A stretch of DNA of 32,322 nucleotides from Cytophagaceae bacterium (GTDB lineage: Bacteria > Bacteroidota > Bacteroidia > Cytophagales > Cytophagaceae), in the NCBI GenBank assembly GCA_014376985.1, contig JACMQM010000026.1, positions 1 through 32,322 of the forward strand. The letters run 5' to 3'. Position 1 is the stretch's first letter. Every line of letters begins with the position of its first letter. A program made the position numbers and the translations under genes. Below are positions 23,839 through 32,322 of the stretch, in pieces. The notes beneath the pieces were generated by a model, which saw only the letters and a list, made by a program, of their open reading frames with translations, had not been told where the DNA came from and searched no databases.

Positions 23839-26800
23839 ATGCGTCTACTAGTATTTTTGTACTGTTTATGGGGTTCATTTTTGGCTTATTCTCAGATAGG
23901 TCAATATAAGGTATATAACCTCACCAGTGAAGATGGATTACTGAGTGATAATGTCGAGTGCCTATTCCAGGACAGTTATGGATTTTTATGGATAGGAAGC
24001 AACGATGGAGTCGTCAGATGGGATGGTTACAACTTTAAAAAATACATTCATCAGGAAGGAGACGTCAATACCCTATCCAATAATATTATCTATACCATTG
24101 TAGAGGACAGCCGGCGACGGTTATGGGTAGGCACGATAAACGGGATCAATCTGTACGATCCGCTGTCGGATACCTTTTCTAAAATAAAACTGGATGCTGC
24201 TTCTGGAAATATTCCTGTCAATGCCATCAAAGAAGATTCTAAACACAGGCTTTGGCTAGCTACATCAGATGGTTTTTGCCAGTACAACCACGATTATCCT
24301 CAAAAAAGCAAATGGTATTATGCGGAAACTCCAAATGGATTAAGTGACGCGGTTGTATTTGCAATGGATATCGACCGAAACGATAACCTTTGGTTAGGCA
24401 CTTTCAATGGAGGATTAAATAAATTCAATACAGAAACCTGCACATTCTCTTACTTTACGCACCGTCCCGATGATCCCTCAACCATATGCAGCAATAAATT
24501 AAAAAGACTTTTTATAGACAAAGATCAAAACATCTGGGTGGGCTCTATAGATAATGGTCTTTCTGTAATCAATCAAAAAGGCGAAGTGTTCAGGCAGTAC
24601 AAAAGTTTTGAAACTGCGCGGGGTATAAAAGAAAGATTGAATAACATCACCTGCATCTACCAGGATGAAACCGGAATGATATGGGTTGGTGCAGGTGACC
24701 AGAAGTTATGCTACTTGAACACGAGCAAAAATGCCCTGGTGCCATTTATGAATCCTGTTCATAATCAATACCACATTACCTGTCAGGGTATCACTTCATT
24801 GTTTGAAGACTTTTTCGGCAATACCTGGTTTGGCTCTGAACGTGACGGACTTTTTTATACCAACAAAACAAAAAATATGTTCAGGCATTATTACCACAAC
24901 TACTCCAATGCCGCAGGACTCAGCCATAATAAAGTAACAGCGTTTTGTCAGGATAAAAATAACGGCACCTGGATAGGAACAAATGGCGGAGGACTCGATT
25001 ACCTTGACCATACAAACAACAGCATTCAATCCTTCAGTAAAAAAACGGGTATACAAAGCCAGGTTATTCAGGATATCGTATCGGAAGCATCCGGCAAACT
25101 TTGGATTGCTACACACAATGGAGGAGTAACGATGTTTGATCCTAACAATCGAAAGAGTGAGACATTCCAGCATGATCCGCTTCGTAAAAATTCATTGGTT
25201 TTTAATGACATCACCAGTCTGGTCATCGATGATTCGCTGGTTTGGATGGGAACATACGGAGAAGGGGTTTGCATCTATAATACGCTAAGAAAACAATTTT
25301 ATCACCATCAAAACAATACTGTATTTCCATTCAATATGCGTGCACCAGGCTGGACCAACCATTTGTACAAAGATTCTAAAAAAAGAATCTGGATGGGTTC
25401 ATACGGTGGTTTGCACCGGTACGACAATCATACCTTCCGCACCTTCACGCATTCTGCTGATCCTACCAGCATCAGCAATCATGACATCAACATGATCGCA
25501 GAAGATGCCCGTGGAAACATCTGGATCATTACCGTAGCCGGTGGACTGGAATTATTTGATGAAAACACGAATACGTTTATCCATTACAGTAAGCTATTCG
25601 ACTTACCGCTTACTCTTAAATCCATTGTAGTGGACAACAAGGGCTTATTATGGATGGGCTCCAATTCAGGGCTAATATGTTTCGACCCGGTTTCGAAAAA
25701 ACAAATGCGCTATGGCAGTTCGGATGGGCTCCAAGGGGATTTTTTCAACGTGAGAGCTGCATCAAAAAATAAATCAGGAGAACTCTTTTTTGGTGGCAGT
25801 AATGGTTTCAATGCCTTTCACCCGGAAAAAATTAGGCATGATTTTAAGCCATCCGGTTTCTACTTCACAGCTCTTTCTGTATTTGGTGTTGCACAAAAAC
25901 CTACGGCCAGTCAATCTGTACTCTCTAAAAATATTCAGGTTACAGATACATTAAGCCTATCCTACAACCAATCTTTTTTCACCATAGAGTTTACTGACAT
26001 CAACTTTTATTCTCCCGGTAAAACCCTGTATGCTTATAAGCTAGAAGGTCTTTATGACCGATGGATCAATAACCAATCGGAACGAAAGATATCATTTACC
26101 AATTTACCGGCAGGCCGCTATACCTTAAAAGTTAAATATACATTACCCAATGGCAGATGGCAGCTGGCCGACAAAACACTCATCATTCTTGTCGCTCCAC
26201 CCTGGTGGAATTCCTGGTGGTTCATCAGCTTAGCTGTCGCCAGCACTTGTATCGCGTTGTTCCTGCTCTACAAACAACGCGTCAGAAACATAAAGAAGCG
26301 GAATGAAGTACTGGAAACAGAAGTGAGATCCAGAACAATGGAACTGTCGGATCGTAATTCAGATTTGCAGGAAAGCAATGAAGAAATTAAACAACAAAAA
26401 GAAAAACTGGAAGCGTATAACTTGGAAGTGGTGCGGCAATCTGATAAAATTCTTGCGCAACAAGAATTCATCCTGCGGCAAAACCAAGAACTTGAAAAAC
26501 TAGTGGGTAGACTTTTCATCAGCGATGAAACCAAAAACTTATTCTTCAATATACTGGCTCACGATCTCCGCGGACCTATAAGTGGCATAAGCAATTTGTC
26601 TGATCTGCTAATCAACAATATATCGAATTTGTCGTCCCAGGAAATTATAGATTTCAGCCAACACATCAAGCAATCTTCGGATGCCACTCAAAAATTACTT
26701 TCTAACTTACTGGACTGGGCACGCAGCCAATCCCAATACCTCGACTACCTGCCTGTTGCCCTGAACAGTTATGACCTGATTGTACGCAATTTGATATTGA

Positions 26801-28068
26801 TGGAACAGCAATGCTTGCAAAAAGACATTCAGGTAATTAATCTGGTAGGCAAGGAACATTCCATTTTTGCAGATTACAACATGATCGACACGGTAGTTCG
26901 TAACCTCATCAGCAATGCGGTAAAGTTTACCCCACCGGCCGGTACCATCACAATAACATCCAGTTTGCACCATGAAGAAGTTGAAATCAGAGTCAGTGAT
27001 ACAGGATTAGGCATCAGTGATCAAGAACTTAAAAATATTTTTCAGTTGGGCAAACGAAAAAGTACGAAAGGTACAAAAGGAGAAACAGGTACCGGACTAG
27101 GCTTAATCATTGTAAAAGAATTCACAGCAATCAATAAAGGGAGTGTGGCGATCGAAAGCAAAGAAAAAGAAGGGACTACCTTTACACTTCGTTTACCCAT
27201 GGCTTTGGAAGTAGTGCCTGCTGAAAGTAACTTTCAGGCAGAAGCTATTGTACAGGAAAATAAAGGCATGTCTCTTTTGTCAGAAGATCAATTAACAACG
27301 ATAAAAGGGAATAAAATACTTTTGGTAGAAGACAATCTATCCATGCGCAATCACCTCAAATACTTACTCGCATCGACCTTCGAAATTACAGAAGCTGAAA
27401 ATGGGCGAGAGGCGCTTTTGCTGGCAGCCGAAATCCAGCCCATGGTGGTCATTACAGACATGGTTATGCCCGTAATGGATGGCTTGGAATTTTGCAAAGC
27501 ATTAAAGAAAGACCAGAATACATCACATATTCCTGTTATCATTCTCACCAGTCACGATAATGAAGAAGGTAAACTGTCTGGTTATTATGCCGGCGCAGAC
27601 ATTTACCTGACTAAACCTGTGCAGAAAGAAATTTTATTGCAAATCATATTCAATATCCTGCAAAGCAGAAAGCACCTGCTAAACAATATATTGACAAGAG
27701 AATCTGAATCTCTTGAAGAAGAGCATACATTGACTTTAATAGATCAGAAGTTCCTCGAAAAAATAAGTTCTTTCATTGAGGAAAATATCGCCAATCAAGA
27801 ATTAGAAGTTCATCACATTGTGCGCCATATGGCCATGAGCCGAAGTGTATTATATTCTAAATTCAAAGCCATTACAGGGCAAGGAGTAAATGAATTCATT
27901 CGACTGCTCAGACTCAGAAAGAGTAAAGAACGTCTCATCACAAGTAGCATGAGTATCAATGAAATTGCCGATGCGGTGGGTTTTAACAGTGCTTCTTATT
28001 TTATCCGCTGCTTTGTGAAAGAATACCAGATTACTCCAACGGAATTCAGAGGAGGTAAAAAACAATAA
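23839..28068 (+). CDS. Hybrid two-component system sensor/regulator (HTCS)
   Basis: A 1409-residue single-chain signalling protein. It has a signal peptide (1-19), then a periplasmic sensor of two beta-propellers made of Reg_prop repeats (to about 690; repeated W-[IVLM]-G and L-S-x-N-x-[IV] motifs) and a Y_Y_Y domain (about 700-775). One membrane helix (about 793-812) and a coiled coil follow. The kinase region has phospho-acceptor H908 (L-A-H-D-L-R-G-P), an N-box (N-L-I-S-N-A-V-K-F) and D-T-G-L-G-I / G-T-G-L-G-L ATP-binding motifs. A receiver domain follows (from about 1160; phospho-acceptor D1207 in I-T-D-M-V-M-P), and a C-terminal AraC-type HTH (about 1300-1405). All signalling residues are present. 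Such proteins sense glycan fragments and activate adjacent degradation genes; the likely target is the divergent GH26-GH18 gene. Confidence 0.95.
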   Translation: MRLLVFLYCLWGSFLAYSQIGQYKVYNLTSEDGLLSDNVECLFQDSYGFLWIGSNDGVVRWDGYNFKKYIHQEGDVNTLSNNIIYTIVEDSRRRLWVGTINGINLYDPLSDTFSKIKLDAASGNIPVNAIKEDSKHRLWLATSDGFCQYNHDYPQKSKWYYAETPNGLSDAVVFAMDIDRNDNLWLGTFNGGLNKFNTETCTFSYFTHRPDDPSTICSNKLKRLFIDKDQNIWVGSIDNGLSVINQKGEVFRQYKSFETARGIKERLNNITCIYQDETGMIWVGAGDQKLCYLNTSKNALVPFMNPVHNQYHITCQGITSLFEDFFGNTWFGSERDGLFYTNKTKNMFRHYYHNYSNAAGLSHNKVTAFCQDKNNGTWIGTNGGGLDYLDHTNNSIQSFSKKTGIQSQVIQDIVSEASGKLWIATHNGGVTMFDPNNRKSETFQHDPLRKNSLVFNDITSLVIDDSLVWMGTYGEGVCIYNTLRKQFYHHQNNTVFPFNMRAPGWTNHLYKDSKKRIWMGSYGGLHRYDNHTFRTFTHSADPTSISNHDINMIAEDARGNIWIITVAGGLELFDENTNTFIHYSKLFDLPLTLKSIVVDNKGLLWMGSNSGLICFDPVSKKQMRYGSSDGLQGDFFNVRAASKNKSGELFFGGSNGFNAFHPEKIRHDFKPSGFYFTALSVFGVAQKPTASQSVLSKNIQVTDTLSLSYNQSFFTIEFTDINFYSPGKTLYAYKLEGLYDRWINNQSERKISFTNLPAGRYTLKVKYTLPNGRWQLADKTLIILVAPPWWNSWWFISLAVASTCIALFLLYKQRVRNIKKRNEVLETEVRSRTMELSDRNSDLQESNEEIKQQKEKLEAYNLEVVRQSDKILAQQEFILRQNQELEKLVGRLFISDETKNLFFNILAHDLRGPISGISNLSDLLINNISNLSSQEIIDFSQHIKQSSDATQKLLSNLLDWARSQSQYLDYLPVALNSYDLIVRNLILMEQQCLQKDIQVINLVGKEHSIFADYNMIDTVVRNLISNAVKFTPPAGTITITSSLHHEEVEIRVSDTGLGISDQELKNIFQLGKRKSTKGTKGETGTGLGLIIVKEFTAINKGSVAIESKEKEGTTFTLRLPMALEVVPAESNFQAEAIVQENKGMSLLSEDQLTTIKGNKILLVEDNLSMRNHLKYLLASTFEITEAENGREALLLAAEIQPMVVITDMVMPVMDGLEFCKALKKDQNTSHIPVIILTSHDNEEGKLSGYYAGADIYLTKPVQKEILLQIIFNILQSRKHLLNNILTRESESLEEEHTLTLIDQKFLEKISSFIEENIANQELEVHHIVRHMAMSRSVLYSKFKAITGQGVNEFIRLLRLRKSKERLITSSMSINEIADAVGFNSASYFIRCFVKEYQITPTEFRGGKKQ

Positions 28069-28075
28069 ACTGACT

Positions 28076-29164
28076 TTACTTATTGGACTCACGAAACTCT
28101 TTCGGGGTACAATCAAATTCTTTTTTAAACACCCTGTTAAAATGAGGGATGTTGTTATAGCCCGTTAGGTAGGCGATGTCAGAAACAGGTTTGTGGGTGT
28201 GCAGCAACAAGCGCTTCACTTCCGCTAAACGGATGGTATTAAGGTAAGACTTAAACGAACTATCTAAATTATTTTTAATCAATAAACCAATCTCTCGTTC
28301 AGTAACACCAATCGCCTGCTGAAGATCCTGGGCGGAAAGTTCCGGGTTCGAATAATGTTGCGCCATGTAAGATTTAATTTGATCGAGCTTGGAATGCGAA
28401 TTTTGTTGATCAATCACATGAACTTGATAAGGCACCAATACTTTTTTCTTCTGTATAAAATATACCAAAGTCATCATGATTAAGATTGCGAGCACAGAAA
28501 AAGCATATGTAGTATAAAGGTAGCGGTTGTTGTTCGAAAAGTAGATGGAACGGATTTGAATTTCATCCCTTTTACCTGCACCCAAGGCCTGACAACTATT
28601 GACGACTAAATAGGTAACCCGAGAAAAATCTAATGCACTAAAATCTTCCTTTTTCATTTGTTGCAAACGCAACCACCAACTTGGTATTTCAAAATCACTT
28701 TTATTAATGGCATACACACCTTCTCCCTCATATTCTATTACAGCAGAAAGCGGCAACCATGACAAAGCTTTACCCGATTTGGTATATCCTTTATAATCTA
28801 AGGTTAAAAAAACTGGAATACGTGTACCCTGCTCAGATCTTAAATAAATGGAAAGCTGGTCGAATTGAGAAAAATCCATAAAGAGATCATGCGTGGAATC
28901 CTGGCGATGTAAGTACAAGCCAACAAAGGGTTCTTGAACCGCCCTACTCAACGTATATTTAAAACGAATGATACTATCCTGGTCGATCGCATAACTTCCC
29001 TCTGACCAATTGGAAGGAATTTCTTCATGGGAGATACCCAATTGAATTTGGGAACCTTTGTCAAAAGGATAGAGCTTTTTCGTTTCAAAATCTAGACTCC
29101 AGTAAATGACTAAACTAAGCACCGTAAAAACGGTTAAAAAGAAGATGTAATAATTTTTCTTCAT
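28076..29164 (-). CDS. Membrane-spanning AraC family regulator with periplasmic sensor domain
   Basis: About 362 residues from the preferred ATG at 29164 (M-K-K-N-Y-Y-I-F-F-L, start of the first helix); the frame extends to an ATG at 29233. A first transmembrane helix (about residues 4-24) is followed by about 180 extracytoplasmic residues of mixed beta strands rich in Trp and Tyr. A second helix (about 215-238) and a basic stop-transfer segment follow, then a C-terminal AraC-type DNA-binding domain (about 258-360; I-A-Y-L-T-G-Y, F-N-R-V-F-K-K-E-F, T-P-K-E-F-R). There is no kinase or receiver. It would act as a one-component transmembrane sensor bound to DNA. It is divergent from the esterase genes, which are the likely target. 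The sensor resembles a carbohydrate-binding jelly roll, but this is uncertain. Confidence 0.85.
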   Translation of the reverse strand: MKKNYYIFFLTVFTVLSLVIYWSLDFETKKLYPFDKGSQIQLGISHEEIPSNWSEGSYAIDQDSIIRFKYTLSRAVQEPFVGLYLHRQDSTHDLFMDFSQFDQLSIYLRSEQGTRIPVFLTLDYKGYTKSGKALSWLPLSAVIEYEGEGVYAINKSDFEIPSWWLRLQQMKKEDFSALDFSRVTYLVVNSCQALGAGKRDEIQIRSIYFSNNNRYLYTTYAFSVLAILIMMTLVYFIQKKKVLVPYQVHVIDQQNSHSKLDQIKSYMAQHYSNPELSAQDLQQAIGVTEREIGLLIKNNLDSSFKSYLNTIRLAEVKRLLLHTHKPVSDIAYLTGYNNIPHFNRVFKKEFDCTPKEFRESNK

Positions 29165-29317
29165 CAAATAATTAAGAACCGATGAAAATACAAAAAAGTA
29201 GCTCAAAGTTCTCGAATTTGAACTCATTTTCAATTTGATCTTTTTTGCAAAACTCTATGCTTTTTATGTTTTGTCATGAAACCCAGTTATAATCAAGTCA
29301 ATTCCTAAAAATGAAAA

Positions 29318-29346
29318 GTGCACAGATTGGATAGTCATTATGTTTG
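29318..29346 (+). promoter_or_regulatory. Candidate promoter of the esterase pair
   Basis: TATGTTTG (29339-29346) matches the -7 consensus exactly and is identical to the -7 of the GH26-GH18 promoter. At the same 18-base spacing there is GTG (29318-29320) in place of TTG. The implied 5' leader is short, with the ATG at 29369. Confidence 0.5.
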
Positions 29347-29368
29347 TTGAAATCAATCCTGAACGACT

Positions 29369-30772
29369 ATGAACATCAAAATACTACTTCTGATTTCTTT
29401 TTTATGCGTCCAAGCCGTAGAAAAAAGTCAAGCTACCGATTTCTACATAAAAGCGGACGATCCTGCCATACAATACATGGGTAGAATTGACTTTTCTAAC
29501 CCTCAAAAACCCAGCTATTCTTTTCCAGGCATCAGTATAAAGGCCAAATTTAACAGCAGCACCATTAAAGCTGTCATTAAAGACTTTGGATTGGGAGGAG
29601 AACAAACGACAAACTACTATAATGTGATCATCGATGGACAGTTTGTACAAAAATTACAGGTCAACGCCATCGATACCTTGTACCTTATTGCCACAGGACT
29701 TGATGCCAGCGACCACACCGTTGAATTGATCAAACGAACAGAAAGTTCAGTGGGGAAAAGCTCGTTCTTTGGTTTTGTCATTTCCTCTAGTGTCTTACTT
29801 CCATTAGATCCTATGCCCATTTATAAAATGGAATTTATTGGAGATTCATGGACTTGCGGATACGGTAACGAAATCAGCACGAACAGTCCCAATACAGGCT
29901 TTCACTCGATCAATGAAGACAATGCCCGTGCGTGGGGATACACGGTCGCGAAAAAATTTAATGCTCAGTACAACGCCACGGCTATATCTGGTCGTGGGTT
30001 ATACAGAAACAATACGGGGTCTACAACCGGCGTCTTACCTGAGGAATTCAACAAAACCTTCCCAGGTCAATCAAGCCCTCTTTGGAATTTCAACAACTAC
30101 ATTCCAGACTTGGTGATCATTCATTTGGGAACCAATGATTTTTACCCAGAAACGGTATCAAGCACAGATTTGCTAGACTCCGCGCTCTTCGTCAATAAAT
30201 ACATTGCATTTGTGAGCGATATTAGGACTAAGTATGGGTCCTCTACAAAGATCATTTGCGCCTTTGGTAATTCTAAATCCGATTGGTGGCCAACAGGTTT
30301 AAGACATTTAAGCCGTTGGAGAAATTATGTGAACGCCACCGTCAATTACTTCAACACCAACAGTGATAATGCAGTTTACGCTTTTGAGTTGACCGTACAA
30401 AGTGCTCCTTACGGAGAAGACTGGCATCCCACCATCGTCACTCACAATCAAATGGCAAATCAAATCGCCCCTTTCATCACCACCATTACTGGACGCTCGG
30501 CCTCTTCCTATGAAGCTCCGTTAACCTACAACACTGTAACTTCAATCGACACAGGAATCGCCAATGATAATAAACTTATATTTTACCCCAATCCTACATC
30601 GGGCGTTTTTTCACTAGATGGAATAGACGAGAATATAAGCTGGGAAATCTACGACAGCACTGGACGCTCAATCCATCGTGGATTAGGTAAAACTGGCAAT
30701 ATAGAATCCTTAAAGGCGGGCATGTACTTTGTCTTGCTACAAAACAAACGCATTCCATTCGTCAAACAATAA
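29369..30772 (+). CDS. CE2-like SGNH carbohydrate acetyl esterase, T9SS-exported
   Basis: A 467-residue secreted esterase with a signal peptide (1-22). An N-terminal beta-sandwich (about 24-140; opening I-Q-Y-M-G-R-I-D-F-S) precedes the SGNH hydrolase domain (about 150-375). The nucleophile is S160 in F-I-G-D-S-W; G-T-N-D (254-257) gives the oxyanion block; H353 in D-W-H-P is the catalytic histidine. The jelly roll plus SGNH order and the G-R-x-D-F opening match CE2 acetyl esterases, which act on acetylated mannan, glucomannan and xylan. The last 70 residues (Y-P-N-P-T-S-G-V-F through V-K-Q) are a type A T9SS tail. It is followed after 5 bases by a second SGNH gene. Removal of acetyl groups would aid the nearby GH26 enzymes. 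Confidence 0.88.
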   Translation: MNIKILLLISFLCVQAVEKSQATDFYIKADDPAIQYMGRIDFSNPQKPSYSFPGISIKAKFNSSTIKAVIKDFGLGGEQTTNYYNVIIDGQFVQKLQVNAIDTLYLIATGLDASDHTVELIKRTESSVGKSSFFGFVISSSVLLPLDPMPIYKMEFIGDSWTCGYGNEISTNSPNTGFHSINEDNARAWGYTVAKKFNAQYNATAISGRGLYRNNTGSTTGVLPEEFNKTFPGQSSPLWNFNNYIPDLVIIHLGTNDFYPETVSSTDLLDSALFVNKYIAFVSDIRTKYGSSTKIICAFGNSKSDWWPTGLRHLSRWRNYVNATVNYFNTNSDNAVYAFELTVQSAPYGEDWHPTIVTHNQMANQIAPFITTITGRSASSYEAPLTYNTVTSIDTGIANDNKLIFYPNPTSGVFSLDGIDENISWEIYDSTGRSIHRGLGKTGNIESLKAGMYFVLLQNKRIPFVKQ

Positions 30773-30777
30773 CCTTA

Positions 30778-32154
30778 ATGACTATGAAAAAGAACTGCTA
30801 TACTATTTTATCGTGTGCTGTGATAATGCTCTTATCATTGCAAAAAGTACAAGGAGCCGTTGTCGTCCCTCTTGATGATCCAAACATGCGGTATGACGGA
30901 GCATTCTACAATGTTGTTACACCTACATTGGTAACATTTAATCGTCACCAAGCAGCCGTATATAACAATGTAGAATCAGGGATTTACGGATCATGGATCA
31001 ACCAGTGGGTCATCACGCAAACTGGAATTCGTGTGCGCTTTAAAACGACAAGTCCGACCATTACACTGACTTTTCAAAAACGTACGGGAGGAGGAAGTAT
31101 AGGAACATCTCCTACGAATGGCTTTTCTGTATTTGCGAATGGCAACTTAATAAATACCTATTCATCCCTATCGTTTACCATCAATAACCCCAGTGCGGGT
31201 AATGCTACCCTTTACGAAGTAAGCCTACCCAACCTTTGGGCAGTCGATCTGATAGGCATGTCAATAGATGATACGCACGCATTGGATGATCCAGGTACAT
31301 TAAGCAAACCGATTTACGTAGCCATAGGAGATTCTAAAACCCATGGCACGGGCCAGTATGTATCTTCAGCTAAAACATATCCTTTTCAACTCGCCAACTT
31401 GATGGGCTGGGATCTGCACAATATTGCGGTAGCTGGATCTACCTTAGGATGGGCAATGGCGCTGAACATCAAAAATCAGTCAGTAGATGTACTGACGATT
31501 GAATTGGGCTATAACGATTGGGAATACCTGTCAACAAACTTAGCGACAATGCAACATGAATACGAAAGACTGATTGATTCGATTCGATTGTATCAACCTA
31601 CAGCAAAGATTTTTTGCATTACGCCAATCGTCACCACCGATCCTTCTGGCGCAGCTCCTTACACACTCGATGCGTATAGAAACATGGTACAAAACATCGT
31701 CAGTATTCGCATGCAGAACGACCCAAAGATATTCGTCATTCCAGGCCCTTCGGTATCTGATGCTGGCATGCTAGCCAGTGGAGATGTGGTGCATTTAAGC
31801 GAAGGCGGTGCCTTAACATTAGCGCAAAACCTCGTTGCTCCAATTACAAATCCGTCTTCAATTGTACTAACCACCACAGCAACCGGTGAAGCCATTGAAA
31901 CGGCAAAAAAAAAGATCTTCATTAAGCAACTAAATAATGTGTACCTCACGATTGTTATTGAAGAAGAAGGCAATTACAACGTAAATATATATACAACCAA
32001 CGGTACTTTAGTCGATTCAAAAAATGACACGTATCTAAACCGGGGCGACAATACGATTTTTTGGAAGTCCTCGTCCATCAAGAGCGGAAGTCTTTACCTG
32101 ATTCGAATTCAAAAAGGAACTGATGCCTTGAACGAATTGAAGTATGTCGAATAG
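30778..32154 (+). CDS. Second secreted SGNH hydrolase, probable carbohydrate esterase
   Basis: A 458-residue protein beginning five bases after the CE2-like gene. The ATG at 30784 is an equally good start for the signal peptide (M-K-K-N-C-Y-T). An N-terminal beta-rich domain (about 30-170) precedes the SGNH hydrolase domain: nucleophile S186 in A-I-G-D-S-K-T-H-G, a G-Y-N-D block (N246) and D336-V-V-H339 with a following L-S. Thus the full catalytic set is present. The sandwich-then-SGNH layout parallels its neighbour but the sequences share little, so it belongs to a different esterase branch. The C-terminal 80 residues resemble a degenerate T9SS-type sorting domain (N-V-N-I-Y-T-T-N-G-T-L). 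The pair may remove esters from different positions of one polysaccharide. Confidence 0.82.
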   Translation: MTMKKNCYTILSCAVIMLLSLQKVQGAVVVPLDDPNMRYDGAFYNVVTPTLVTFNRHQAAVYNNVESGIYGSWINQWVITQTGIRVRFKTTSPTITLTFQKRTGGGSIGTSPTNGFSVFANGNLINTYSSLSFTINNPSAGNATLYEVSLPNLWAVDLIGMSIDDTHALDDPGTLSKPIYVAIGDSKTHGTGQYVSSAKTYPFQLANLMGWDLHNIAVAGSTLGWAMALNIKNQSVDVLTIELGYNDWEYLSTNLATMQHEYERLIDSIRLYQPTAKIFCITPIVTTDPSGAAPYTLDAYRNMVQNIVSIRMQNDPKIFVIPGPSVSDAGMLASGDVVHLSEGGALTLAQNLVAPITNPSSIVLTTTATGEAIETAKKKIFIKQLNNVYLTIVIEEEGNYNVNIYTTNGTLVDSKNDTYLNRGDNTIFWKSSSIKSGSLYLIRIQKGTDALNELKYVE

Positions 32155-32169
32155 TTGATCAGGTATACA

Positions 32170-32213
32170 AAACAAAAAGGCCTTCCGACTCAAATCAGAA
32201 GGCCTTTTTGTTT
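32170..32213 (+). terminator. Strong bidirectional-type intrinsic terminator
   Basis: A perfect 16-bp stem (32170-32185 with 32198-32213) containing AAGGCCTTC, with TTTTTGTTT on the 3' side and AAACAAAAA on the 5' side. It lies 15 bases after the last esterase stop and can work in both directions. Confidence 0.93.
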
Positions 32214-32250
32214 GTGGTGTTTGAAACACTTAGTCAATAAAATGCAAGCA

Positions 32251-32314
32251 ATAAAAAAAGTGTGATCGAGAGCTAGAGTATGGATAAAGATACTCACTGT
32301 TCAAGATCACACTT
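32251..32314 (-). terminator. Nested hairpin, likely terminator of a minus-strand gene beyond the window
   Basis: A perfect 10-bp outer stem (32258-32267 with 32305-32314) encloses a 6-bp inner stem (32276-32281 with 32290-32295). On the minus strand the outer stem is followed by seven T residues, so it fits an intrinsic terminator for a gene to the right. Confidence 0.65.
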
Positions 32315-32322
32315 CGGTGTAG

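Noticed and set aside
24796-25173. A 125-codon minus-strand frame within the HTCS gene
   Set aside because: Antisense shadow of the propeller coding sequence, with no start context or motif.

Overview
The window looks like a chromosome segment from a gliding or soil-type member of the Bacteroidota, probably the Cytophagales (Cytophaga/Sporocytophaga-like). Five lines of evidence support this: moderate-to-low GC, A-rich translation starts without strong Shine-Dalgarno sequences, several proteins ending in type IX secretion (T9SS) C-terminal sorting domains, a hybrid two-component system, and a TAnnTTTG-type promoter. The genus is an inference. No rRNA, tRNA, CRISPR, insertion sequence or phage gene was seen.

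Left part (1-5.8 kb): a YcxB-like membrane protein, a YjgN/DUF898 membrane protein closely followed by an M48 metalloprotease, a small hypothetical protein, and a secreted von Willebrand A protein. These are followed by a secreted alpha/beta-hydrolase-like gene broken by a frameshift at an (AT)4 tract, and an MmcQ/YjbR-type protein. Middle part (5.9-16 kb): a T9SS surface protein with lamin-tail-like and DUF3616-like regions; an outer-membrane beta-barrel receptor; and an intergenic region packed with inverted repeats. Then come a small membrane protein, a serine hydrolase (beta-lactamase/transpeptidase fold) adjoining a phospholipase D / cardiolipin-synthase-like lipoprotein, a small secreted protein, and a leucine-rich-repeat protein.

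Right part (16-32.2 kb): a polysaccharide-degradation cluster. It has two very modular secreted GH26 enzymes, one of which also carries a complete GH18 domain. A 1409-residue hybrid two-component regulator is encoded divergently from the GH26-GH18 gene. A membrane-anchored AraC-type regulator is encoded divergently from two SGNH esterases, the first of them CE2-like. The GH26, CE2 and SGNH proteins carry T9SS-type tails (weak in the last). No SusC/SusD pair is present. A plausible reading is an inducible system for acetylated mannan or glucomannan, with a chitin-directed arm. In front of the GH26-GH18 gene there is a well-formed promoter (TTG-N18-TATGTTTG) with a 21-bp-phased direct repeat just upstream, a good candidate operator for the hybrid regulator.

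The most notable points are the GH26-GH18 fusion and the way its architecture matches its neighbour plus an inserted GH18 block, the candidate operator, the transmembrane AraC regulator, and the (AT)n frameshift.
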